DNA of 64,000 bases. It comes from Verrucomicrobiaceae bacterium. GTDB lineage: Bacteria > Verrucomicrobiota > Verrucomicrobiia > Verrucomicrobiales > Akkermansiaceae. The stretch's first letter is position 1. Each line of letters starts with the position of its first letter. This document shows, piece by piece, positions 19,961-27,565 of the stretch. The translations under genes were made by a program, and so were the position numbers. Under the pieces are notes generated by a model. The model worked only from the letters and a program-made list of their open reading frames with translations, ran no database searches and was not told where the DNA came from. The DNA lies in NCBI GenBank assembly GCA_027485615.1, contig JAIXQS010000073.1, positions 1 through 64,000 of the forward strand, in the 5' to 3' direction.

Positions 19961-19988
19961 TTGACATTTAGGCTCCCTTTAATAATAT
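19961..19988 (+). promoter_or_regulatory. sigma70-type promoter upstream of ftsQ
   Basis: TTGACA at 19961-19966 and TAATAT at 19983-19988, separated by 16 bp, about 80 bp before the ftsQ start at 20067. The -35 is the consensus and the -10 differs by one base. It would let ftsQ-ftsA-ftsZ be transcribed independently of ddl and the CAP gene. Confidence 0.7.
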
Positions 19989-20066
19989 CCGCCAGCGTTG
20001 GTTACCGCCAACCGACATTGGAATGTCCACGGACCTTTCCTCCACCCTAAAGATGCCTCACCGCCC

Positions 20067-21050
20067 ATGCGCCAACGAACCTCCAAAACCCGACGCCATC
20101 GGCACCACGTGAAGGTGCTGAAGTCGGAGGTGATGTCGCCGCGCATCGCATGGATAACTTTTCTCGGCGCAATTCGCACGCTCACAAAAATCGCGATGGC
20201 GATCGGCCTGCTGCTTGCCGCCGCCTACGGGATCCGGACGGCCATCGAGCATACCTTCCACCGCAACCCGGATTTCCAACTCAAGGCGATCAACCTCAGC
20301 CCCAACGAAGTGCTCGACGAGGCTGAGCTCGTGGAGTTGCTGGAAATTGACCTCGCTGCCAACATCTTCGACGTTGATGTGGACGAGTTGGAGTCGAAAC
20401 TTACCGCACAGCCTGCGATTGCCGCAGCCCGGGTGGAGCGCAATCTGCCCGGCACGCTGGATTTCCGCCTCACCACGCGCAAGCCTGCGGCCTGGATCGC
20501 CTGTCCTGAGGAGGGTTTCCCCGCGACACGCGACATCGGCTCGCTGCTGGTCGATCACGAGGGTTTCACCTATCGCTGCCCGGCGGGACAGGTGGATTTG
20601 AACCAGTCACTGCCCATACTCGCCCTTTCCAAAAACGAGGATCACCCGATACGTGTCGGAAAAAACCTGGACCATCCGCAATACACCGAAACCCTGCGCC
20701 TCCTGAAGTCGGTGGTTTCCCAATCACCGAACGAGTTGCGCGCGGTCGATACCATCTCGCAGGCGAACGCGTGGTCACTCAACCTGGTGACACGCGGCGG
20801 CACGACGGCGACCTTCGGCCTGGGCGACCACGCCCGGCAGCTCGAATACCTCGGACGCGCCCTCGACCACGCACGGCGGAAAGGTTACGAAATCGGCACG
20901 ATCAACTTGATACCAAGGCGAAATGTCCCCATCACCCTCAGCGAAGACACGCCTCCGCCGCGTGCCATACCGGTGATGGAAGAAACGCCAGGCGAAACTC
21001 CCACCCGCAGCCAAGCCGACGATCTCCGAACCCTTCTGAACCGCAACTGA
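20067..21050 (+). CDS. ftsQ: cell division protein FtsQ
   Basis: Bitopic division protein linking early and late divisome parts. About 327 residues: a basic cytoplasmic tail, one membrane helix (TKIAMAIGLLLAAAYGI), then a POTRA-like domain (FQLKAINLSPNEVLDEAELVELL, with NIFDVDVDELESKL and AARVERNLPGTLDFRL), and the beta domain. The low-complexity Pro/Thr tail is not conserved. Identity rests on the topology, the POTRA pattern and the position directly before ftsA and ftsZ. The ATG at 20067 leaves the basic tail inside the cell; the frame is open from 19998. Confidence 0.88.
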   Translation: MRQRTSKTRRHRHHVKVLKSEVMSPRIAWITFLGAIRTLTKIAMAIGLLLAAAYGIRTAIEHTFHRNPDFQLKAINLSPNEVLDEAELVELLEIDLAANIFDVDVDELESKLTAQPAIAAARVERNLPGTLDFRLTTRKPAAWIACPEEGFPATRDIGSLLVDHEGFTYRCPAGQVDLNQSLPILALSKNEDHPIRVGKNLDHPQYTETLRLLKSVVSQSPNELRAVDTISQANAWSLNLVTRGGTTATFGLGDHARQLEYLGRALDHARRKGYEIGTINLIPRRNVPITLSEDTPPPRAIPVMEETPGETPTRSQADDLRTLLNRN

Positions 21051-21056
21051 CACCCC

Positions 21057-22274
21057 ATGGCTCGCCGCACGAAAATTCATGTCGGATTGGAAATCGGCAC
21101 CAGCAAGACCTGCATCGTCGTCGGCGAGGTGAAGCCGGACAGCGCGGTGAAGATCCTCGGAATCGGAGTCACGAAATCGGCGGGCGTGCGCAAGGGCGGG
21201 ATCTCCGATTTCCCCCAGGCCCGCGCATGCCTAAAGGATGCGCTGGCGAAAGCCGAGGACGCGAGCGACGTGGAGATCGGATCCGTATACCTTTCCGTCA
21301 CAGGCTCCCACATGCAGGGCGTGAACAACCGCGGCACCTTCCGTCTGCCGGACAACCAGCCGAACATTCTGCCGGAGCACCTTGAGGAGGCCTGCAACAT
21401 CGCCCGCGACGTGCATTACCCGCAGGATCATGTCTGCCTTCACACAATCATCCGGAAATATCTCGTCGACGGCCTCGAACAATCAGCCTCTCCCGTCGGC
21501 CTTTTCGCGAAAACCGTGGAGGCGGATTTCCACGTCGTCCACGGGATCGGCAACCGCATCCAGAACTCGATCAAGCTCGTTCGCGAATGCCCGCTGGAAG
21601 TCGACGACATCGTCTTCGCCCCTATCGCCACCGCGCAGATGGCGCTCGACCGCGAACAGCGGCTGCGCGGAGCTTTGCTAATCGACATCGGCGGAGGCAC
21701 CACGGATTACGTGCTTTACCTGGAGGGCGCCATCGCCGCCTCGGGATGCATCCCCGTCGGTGGCGACCACGTGACGAATGACATCCATCTCGTGACCGGA
21801 CTCCCGTTTTCCAAGGCGGAGAAGCTCAAGATCCTGGAAGGCAATGCATCTTCGGATCCTTCGCTCTCGGTCGGCTTCGCGAAACTCACGGACGAAAGCG
21901 GCTTTGCCGATGTGGAGGTGAAACGCGCGATCCTCAACGAAGTGATCCGCCAGCGGCTGGAGGAAACCCTCAAGCTCGTGCACGAACGCCTTCCGAAAGG
22001 GGCCGTGGAGAAAATCGGCGCAGGTGTTTTCCTCACCGGCGGCACCAGCCTGATGAACGGATTTTCCGAACTCGCCTTCGATGTCTTCGGTCGCGACATC
22101 TACCGTCCTGAGGCCTCTGAGAACTCCGATTCCGATCACCCCTCCTACAGGGATCCACGCTACGCCACGGCCATAGGCCTGATCCGCTATGCCCAGATTC
22201 TTGAGACCGAAAACATAAAGCCGCCCGGCTGCCTCGGAAAGCTGTTCCGCCTTTTCTGGCCATTTGGCCGCTAA
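21057..22274 (+). CDS. ftsA: cell division protein FtsA
   Basis: Actin-like ATPase that ties FtsZ to the membrane. About 405 residues. The actin-fold motifs are HVGLEIGTSKTCIVVGEV (phosphate 1), LLIDIGGGTTDYVLY (phosphate 2) and GVFLTGGTSLMNGFSELA (adenosine). The C-terminus KLFRLFWPFGR is an amphipathic membrane-targeting helix typical of FtsA. It starts 6 bp after ftsQ and ends 21 bp before ftsZ. Confidence 0.96.
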   Translation: MARRTKIHVGLEIGTSKTCIVVGEVKPDSAVKILGIGVTKSAGVRKGGISDFPQARACLKDALAKAEDASDVEIGSVYLSVTGSHMQGVNNRGTFRLPDNQPNILPEHLEEACNIARDVHYPQDHVCLHTIIRKYLVDGLEQSASPVGLFAKTVEADFHVVHGIGNRIQNSIKLVRECPLEVDDIVFAPIATAQMALDREQRLRGALLIDIGGGTTDYVLYLEGAIAASGCIPVGGDHVTNDIHLVTGLPFSKAEKLKILEGNASSDPSLSVGFAKLTDESGFADVEVKRAILNEVIRQRLEETLKLVHERLPKGAVEKIGAGVFLTGGTSLMNGFSELAFDVFGRDIYRPEASENSDSDHPSYRDPRYATAIGLIRYAQILETENIKPPGCLGKLFRLFWPFGR

Positions 22275-22295
22275 CCCACGACCCCGAAACGAGAA

Positions 22296-23969
22296 ATGAT
22301 TTCATACCAGCGCGACTCCCGCGAAACCATACCGGCCTCGGCGGTCAAGATCATCGGCCTCGGCGGCGCCGGGGCGAACATGCTCGAACGCATCGCCCTC
22401 GACAGCATAGAAGGCGCTGAGTTGCTGGCACTCAACACGGACATCCGCACTTTGGCCTCATGCCTTGCCAAGGACAAGATCCAGCTTGGCGTGAACCTCA
22501 CCAAAGGCCTTGGCACCGGCGGCGATCCGGAGTTGGGGCAGCAGGCCATGCTGGAGGCGGAAAACGCAGTCCGCGCCGCCCTCGTAGGCCAGCGTATCGT
22601 TTTTGTTTGCGCAGGCCTCGGTGGAGGGACCGGCTCCGGTGCCGCGCCGATCATAGCGCGCATAGCCCGCGAGGAAGGGGCGTTTGTGGTCGTCTTCGCG
22701 ACCATGCCCTTTTTCTTCGAAGGCCGCCGCCGCCGCGAACAGGCGGAGACCTCGCTTAACCAGCTCGCTGTCCTTTCCAACGCGCTCGTTACCTTCGATA
22801 ACAACCGCATGGGCGAGCTTGTCCTCGCCAAACAGGGCATCCACGAGGCCTTTGGCGCGGCGGACAGGATGATCTCCGAGTCGATCAAGGCGGTGATCCG
22901 TCTCGTAATCCGCCCAGGCCTGATCAACGTCGGCCTGGATGACCTGATGTCCGCCCTGCGAACCACCCGCTCCCGCTGCCTTTTCGGATCGGGGATCGCC
23001 GATGGCAAGGATCGCGCCCTGAAAGCCCTCCGCAACGCCCTTTCAAGCCCGCTTCTTGACCAGGGTTCGCTTCTCAAGGAAGCACAGACAGTGCTCGTCC
23101 ATCTCTCCGGCGGCGAGTCGCTCACGCTGTATGAAATCGAGCTACTGATGCGCAGCCTCCAGAAGCATGTCCCGGAAACGGCGCACGTCCTTTTCGGGGC
23201 GGCGATCGATCCTGCCATGGGCGATAACCTCTCCATCACACTGATCAGCGCGCTGCCGGAGGACTCGCTCACCGCCGGTGAACGGGATTCGATCAGTCAT
23301 GTCTCGGAACCCGCCGCTAAGCCCGAAGCGAAGGCTCCGTCCCTTCTGGATATCGAGAACCCGTTTCTGGAGATCGACCGGAAAGCCGAAGCACCCGTAG
23401 CCATCGAAACCAGGGAATCAGGGCAGCCACTTGTGGAAGCATCGCCCGCTGCTGATGAATCCGGAGATCATCAAGACGCGCTTTCGATAACGGAATCGCG
23501 TTCCGAACCGCCCCCTGAGATCGGAGTTCTCTTTCAGGAATCGGAGCGGGGCGAACCTTCGGAATCCGAGCCTAAGACACCGAAAAAAGAGGAGCGGCCG
23601 TTTGCGGAGTCCGAACTGACGGAAGCCACCGCAGGGATCGAGCCGCAAGGGAACATTTCCGACGACTCATCCATTTCGAGGGATCAACCGAAATACCGTA
23701 TGCCTGGCAAACAGCTCTGGGGCAAATCCGAGCCGCCTTCCAAGGGTAAACCCGAAGACAACGATCCTTTTGTGGACGATATCACGCCGCCTTCCCCGCC
23801 GGTCGAAAAAGCTCCCGCCCCGCAACTGAAGCTCGACCCGAAATTTCCCAGCCCGCAAAGCGAACTCCCGTTCGATATCGCGCCGAAAGGCCGTTTCGAA
23901 GGAGAGAATCCCAACGTTTTCGACGGCGAGGATCTCGACCTGCCGCCTTTCCTGCGGAAGAAGAAATAG
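22296..23969 (+). CDS. ftsZ: cell division protein FtsZ with long C-terminal linker
   Basis: Tubulin-like GTPase forming the Z ring. 557 residues. The GTPase domain has VKIIGLGGAGANMLERI, the tubulin signature CAGLGGGTGSGAAPI and NNRMGELVLA; the domain ends near residue 330. About 210 residues of charged, Pro/Glu-rich linker follow. The extreme C-terminus DLDLPPFLRKKK resembles the conserved peptide that binds FtsA and other partners. The linker is far longer than the usual 50-100 residues, a trait also seen in a few other phyla. Confidence 0.95.
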   Translation: MISYQRDSRETIPASAVKIIGLGGAGANMLERIALDSIEGAELLALNTDIRTLASCLAKDKIQLGVNLTKGLGTGGDPELGQQAMLEAENAVRAALVGQRIVFVCAGLGGGTGSGAAPIIARIAREEGAFVVVFATMPFFFEGRRRREQAETSLNQLAVLSNALVTFDNNRMGELVLAKQGIHEAFGAADRMISESIKAVIRLVIRPGLINVGLDDLMSALRTTRSRCLFGSGIADGKDRALKALRNALSSPLLDQGSLLKEAQTVLVHLSGGESLTLYEIELLMRSLQKHVPETAHVLFGAAIDPAMGDNLSITLISALPEDSLTAGERDSISHVSEPAAKPEAKAPSLLDIENPFLEIDRKAEAPVAIETRESGQPLVEASPAADESGDHQDALSITESRSEPPPEIGVLFQESERGEPSESEPKTPKKEERPFAESELTEATAGIEPQGNISDDSSISRDQPKYRMPGKQLWGKSEPPSKGKPEDNDPFVDDITPPSPPVEKAPAPQLKLDPKFPSPQSELPFDIAPKGRFEGENPNVFDGEDLDLPPFLRKKK

Positions 23970-23972
23970 CCA

Positions 23973-24707
23973 TCACCGCCGCCGCCAGACCGTAAGCATC
24001 GAGCGCGTCCACTGGAACTTCCGCGCGGTCTCGCGGATCAGGAACGGCTCATCGGTGCGTTTCACCAGATCAAAGGCCCAGCCGAGATGCCCTTGCAGCC
24101 ATGCGAGCGTATCGCCCGGAGGCCATTTTTCGGGAGCCGTGAAACCCTCAAGCCAAGTGCAGGGCGTGGCCAGCACCAGCTCGCCGCCGGGATTCACCAG
24201 TTCGGGAAATCGGTCCAGCAACAGGACGGGATCGGTGAGGCGACAAATCAGGTTTGCGGCATGTACACGGTCGAAGCCACCTATGTCGCCGGGCAACGCC
24301 ATCGCATCGCCCTGCAAAAATGACACTTTTGAGGGATCGATCCCTTCCGGACTCATCGCCGTGAGGCCGGTGGCAAGATGGCCTTCGTCGCGGCGGACGT
24401 AATCGACGGTTTTCCCCGCCCGCAGCTCATTCGCGGCATCGATGAAAGCGTGCGAGAAATCGATCCCGGTAACATGGCTGCAACTACGGGACATCTCGTA
24501 GGTGGAGCGCCCGACGGCGCATCCCAGGTCAAGCCCGCGCGCCGCGGCCTGATCGGAGAAATGCAGGGTGGTTCGGACGGCGAAATCGAGCGCCCGGGAC
24601 ATGCCCTCCGGCCACGCGATGTCCGGCGGCAGGATTTCCCCCGGCCTCCCGTAATGGAACAGCAGATACTCGGCTAGAACGCCCGGATCTTCGTAGATGT
24701 CGCTCAC
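23973..24707 (-). CDS. OvoA-type 4-mercaptohistidine N1-methyltransferase
   Basis: SAM-dependent methyltransferase of about 244 residues. The family-specific start MSDIYEDPGVLAEYLLFHYG, motif I LDLGCAVGRSTYEMSR with HVTGIDFS, and the ending RKFQWTRSMLTVWRRR match the stand-alone family named after the C-terminal domain of OvoA (TIGR04345). In OvoA that domain methylates the thiohistidine to make ovothiol. No sulfoxide synthase gene lies beside it, so its substrate here is uncertain. The start overlaps the stop of the EF-hand lipoprotein gene (ATGA), so they form a unit. Confidence 0.85.
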   Translation of the reverse strand: MSDIYEDPGVLAEYLLFHYGRPGEILPPDIAWPEGMSRALDFAVRTTLHFSDQAAARGLDLGCAVGRSTYEMSRSCSHVTGIDFSHAFIDAANELRAGKTVDYVRRDEGHLATGLTAMSPEGIDPSKVSFLQGDAMALPGDIGGFDRVHAANLICRLTDPVLLLDRFPELVNPGGELVLATPCTWLEGFTAPEKWPPGDTLAWLQGHLGWAFDLVKRTDEPFLIRETARKFQWTRSMLTVWRRR

Positions 24708-25009
24708 GGCCGCTCCTTGATTTCCTTGACGGTCACCTTCGCCTCGTCGAGCCGTGTCATCCCCGCCTCAGCCTCCGCGAGCGAGATCCTGCCGTTCTTG
24801 CCGGTGTCATAGAATGCGAGGATGTCCGCAGCGGGCAATCCGCTCAATCCCTCGGCTTCCATGAGTTCGGATAGGGAAAGCTGCCCGTCGCCGTTGTAAT
24901 CCCACCGGTCGAATTTTTCCAGGAGGCCGACCATCTGGCGTTTCACCGGGCCGGGCTGCGGGGCGCACGCCACGAGGGCGATGATCGGTAGGGCTGCGTA
25001 GTGTTTCAT
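24704..25009 (-). CDS. EF-hand lipoprotein
   Basis: About 101 residues. The signal sequence MKHYAALPIIALVACAPQPG has a lipobox (ALVAC). Two EF-hand-like loops follow: DYNGDGQLSLSEL, a full calcium-type loop, and DTGKNGRISLAEAE, a variant. A short tail ends the protein. EF-hand lipoproteins are frequent in Verrucomicrobia and Planctomycetes; the function is unknown. Its stop overlaps the methyltransferase start by 4 bp. The open frame runs on to 25231 but that part is antisense to rlmH. Confidence 0.8.
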   Translation of the reverse strand: MKHYAALPIIALVACAPQPGPVKRQMVGLLEKFDRWDYNGDGQLSLSELMEAEGLSGLPAADILAFYDTGKNGRISLAEAEAGMTRLDEAKVTVKEIKERP

Positions 25010-25057
25010 GTCGAGAAAGAAGCTGGAGGGCGCCGCGCGTTTCGGCAAGTCTGGCGC

Positions 25058-25501
25058 ATGAGATTTCGGATCGTTGTGGCGGGGAAGCCCGCGCTGAATT
25101 ACGCGAAGACGGCGGTGGAGGATTACCTGAAACGAATGGGCAGGTATGGCGGCTGCGAACTCACTGTTGTCAAAGCGGGTGACAGCGCATCCGTATCCGC
25201 ACGTCTTCTGGAAGCCTCCCAAGGATGCCACCGCATCGCTCTCGACGAACGCGGCGAAACACCGGACACCCGCTCACTCGCGGGGAAAATGGATGCGTTG
25301 GAAATGAAAGGTGAGGTGAAAACGGTTGCTTTCCTCATCGGCGCGGCCGACGGCCATACGCCGGAATTGCGCGATGCCTGCGATATGGTTCTCTCGCTAT
25401 CGAAGCTAACCATGCAGCACGAACTCGCTCTGATCGTCCTTTTGGAGCAACTCTATCGTCTCGCCTGCATCAAATCAGGCAGTCCTTACCACCGGGATTG
25501 A
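25058..25501 (+). CDS. rlmH: 23S rRNA (pseudouridine1915-N3)-methyltransferase RlmH
   Basis: SPOUT methyltransferase that modifies position 1915 in helix 69 of 23S rRNA. About 147 residues. Blocks: MRFRIVVAGKPA at the start, YLKRMGRYGGCELTVV, RIALDERGETPDTRSLAGKM, TVAFLIGAADGHTPELRDA (the knotted SAM loop), and the family's ending LLEQLYRLACIKSGSPYHR. The ATG at 25058 is the family start; the open frame goes back to 25001. Confidence 0.94.
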   Translation: MRFRIVVAGKPALNYAKTAVEDYLKRMGRYGGCELTVVKAGDSASVSARLLEASQGCHRIALDERGETPDTRSLAGKMDALEMKGEVKTVAFLIGAADGHTPELRDACDMVLSLSKLTMQHELALIVLLEQLYRLACIKSGSPYHRD

Positions 25502-25532
25502 AAAGATCACCGGTTTATAGGATCCACCGCGC

Positions 25533-25709
25533 CTAGCGGCGGTGCTGGTTCTGTGGCAGCATGCTGAACTGCCCGCCGCCTTGACCTGCGACCGGGACAT
25601 TCCAAGGGATCCGGCTACTTTCGGAAACGGGGCCGACGGGTTTGGTTGCTTCGTCGGCACAGGACGGGAAAATGACGGTGGCTAGCGTGAGCAGAAGGAT
25701 TCGTTTCAT
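25533..25709 (-). CDS. 58-residue lipoprotein
   Basis: An ATG at 25709 opens a 58-codon frame. The signal peptide is MKRILLLTLATVIFPSC, with lipobox FPSC giving a lipidated Cys17. A short, Pro/Gly/Gln-rich mature part follows (PWNVPVAGQGGGQFSMLPQN, then QHRR). The clean lipoprotein signal and a proper start make it likely real, though it is short. The function is unknown. It is convergent with rlmH. Confidence 0.65.
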   Translation of the reverse strand: MKRILLLTLATVIFPSCADEATKPVGPVSESSRIPWNVPVAGQGGGQFSMLPQNQHRR

Positions 25710-25762
25710 GGGATCGAAGGAAGCTCAGTTTGGCTACGGTTCAAGTGCGTGAGTCGGAGAAC

Positions 25763-26578
25763 TCAGTTCGATGCGGGTTTAGCGAGGATCACGCTGTCAC
25801 CCGGCTGGATGCGCACGCCAGGGGAAATGGTCTTGAAGTCGATCTCGGCGATGGTCTGGGTGGGCTCGATCGCGGAAGGATTCACTTTTCCGATCAGGCG
25901 ACCGTCGCGTTTCACAAGAAGGGTGGTTTGCGGGGTGAAGCCGGAATTGGCTCCGGCGCCTATCACAAGGAAACCCCAATCGCTGTCCACGGCGGTGACG
26001 CGCGCCTCCATGGCGTTGCGACTGATGCGGGTATCGCGAGCATCTTTCCGCACAACAAGCCGTGCCACAGCCTCCTGCTTGACAGCGAGGCTCTTCTTGG
26101 CGCCTTCGACCAGGGCGTCTAGTTCCTCCATTTTCGCACGCTTGCCTTTGATGTCCTCGTCAATCTCAGCGATCTTATCGCCAAGATTGTCTTCGTTCAC
26201 ATCATCGCCGAGATTCATATCGGCGAAAATCTTCTTCACTTCGTCGAGCGCGTTGTCGAGCTGTTCCTTCTCCTCATCCTGGGCGGCGAGATCGGCGTCC
26301 ACCTTGACCAGCTCGTTCTTGAGGCGGGTAGCGTCGGATTCAAGTGCTTGCACGCTGGCGGTTACGATTTCCAGATTCTTCTTGGATTCCTCGAGGAGGG
26401 CTTGCTCTTTCTCGATCTCGGTGTCGGCCTTGTCCGCGCTGGCGGTCACAGTCTTGTTCGTGGATATCGCTAGCAGGCGCTTATCCTGGTATTCCTGGAA
26501 TTTATCGGACTGCGTGAGACTGAAGTAAGCGGCGGCGCCGCAAACCAGGATGGCCAGGATGGGAAATACGAATTTCAT
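25763..26578 (-). CDS. membrane-anchored coiled-coil protein (paralog B)
   Basis: 271 residues. One N-terminal membrane helix (VFPILAILVCGAAAYFSL) leads to a long coiled coil of heptads (roughly residues 45-175), then a small C-terminal beta domain with VTAVDSDWGFLVIGAGANSG, LLVKRDGRLIGKV and GVRIQPGDSVILA. The layout (membrane helix, coiled coil, beta domain) recalls MreC-like proteins, but no MreC motif is certain. The gene just upstream on the same strand has the same plan, so the two are a tandem duplicated pair. The function is unknown. Confidence 0.78.
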   Translation of the reverse strand: MKFVFPILAILVCGAAAYFSLTQSDKFQEYQDKRLLAISTNKTVTASADKADTEIEKEQALLEESKKNLEIVTASVQALESDATRLKNELVKVDADLAAQDEEKEQLDNALDEVKKIFADMNLGDDVNEDNLGDKIAEIDEDIKGKRAKMEELDALVEGAKKSLAVKQEAVARLVVRKDARDTRISRNAMEARVTAVDSDWGFLVIGAGANSGFTPQTTLLVKRDGRLIGKVNPSAIEPTQTIAEIDFKTISPGVRIQPGDSVILAKPASN

Positions 26579-26615
26579 GAGTGTCGGTGAAGGGGTTTTT
26601 CTTCTCGGGGAAAAA

Positions 26616-27407
26616 TCAGTTTTCTGTGGGCTTCTTCGTCTTGGAACCGGTCACCACGCGGTCGCCGACCATCAGGGTGATGTCCTGGGCGATGGAATCG
26701 GGGATGATGCTGGCGGAGGCGCTGCGGCCTTCCACGGAGGTGACGAGCAGCTTGGCGATCGTCGCGCCGTCGCGAACCACATCGAGGGTTGAGCTCGAGG
26801 TAACCCCTGCGTTGTTGCCGGCGTTAAGGGTGACGAAGCCCCATGTCGGGTAAATGCTGCGAATGCTGGTCTTCAGGGAAGAAAGCGACTCGCCGCGGCT
26901 GAATGTTTCCAGCTCATCCTGACGCTTCTTAGCATCTGCTGCGGTGGCTCCGTCCTGTGCGGTGAGGTTGGCGAGGGTGGCCTCGTTGTCGGCGATGCTC
27001 TGGGTGAGTTCCTCAAGCTCCGTGCGCATCGCTTTCATCTTGGGAGCGAGCTCACGGATATTACCGATCTTGGCGACCTTTTCGCGGAACGCATCGAGTT
27101 CCTGGGTATTGGCTTCGATCTGGTCGGTCTTGTCCTCGATATCCGCCTTCAGCGCGTCGTTGGAATCCTTGAGCCCTGTTTCCACTTCGGTCTTGGCAGC
27201 GAACTGCGCGTCCACCTCGGCGCGCTCCATGGGCAGCCTTTTAAGTTCAGCGAGAGCCGCCGTTAGCCTCTCCTGGCTCTGCTTGAGACTTGCTTCCTCG
27301 GTGGCGCGGTTTTTAATTTCCTCCTCGAAGAGTGCGTTGTTTTTAAATGCCACATAAGCGGCGACTGCGAGGATGATGGCGGTGAAGATACCTAAAATGT
27401 TGGCCAT
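26616..27407 (-). CDS. membrane-anchored coiled-coil protein (paralog A)
   Basis: 263 residues and the same plan as the neighbour. There is an N-terminal membrane helix (ILGIFTAIILAVAAYVAF), a coiled coil of about 130 residues rich in Glu/Lys/Ala, and a C-terminal beta domain with IYPTWGFVTLNAGNNAGV, LDVVRDGATIAKLL and LMVGDRVVTGSK. WGFV / WGFLV followed by a NAG/GAN.G loop, and DGxxIAK / DGRLIGK, are shared with the next gene. The 37-bp gap to it suggests one transcript. Both would sit in the inner membrane with the beta domain outside. Confidence 0.78.
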   Translation of the reverse strand: MANILGIFTAIILAVAAYVAFKNNALFEEEIKNRATEEASLKQSQERLTAALAELKRLPMERAEVDAQFAAKTEVETGLKDSNDALKADIEDKTDQIEANTQELDAFREKVAKIGNIRELAPKMKAMRTELEELTQSIADNEATLANLTAQDGATAADAKKRQDELETFSRGESLSSLKTSIRSIYPTWGFVTLNAGNNAGVTSSSTLDVVRDGATIAKLLVTSVEGRSASASIIPDSIAQDITLMVGDRVVTGSKTKKPTEN

Positions 27408-27565
27408 GGAGTTTTGTTCGGTGTGAGCTTCCGGATCTGCGTGGGAGCATAGGTTGTCGCGGTCGGGGGCAGCAATACCAAAGTGCGCAATTTTTACGGA
27501 TCACATCGGCACATCCCAAGCTTGACTTTACAAAGCCGGATCCCGCGCCAAGCGTCACACCTCAC

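Noticed and set aside
25763-26578. MreC
   Set aside because: Layout is similar but there is no mreB or mreD nearby and no recognisable MreC motif.
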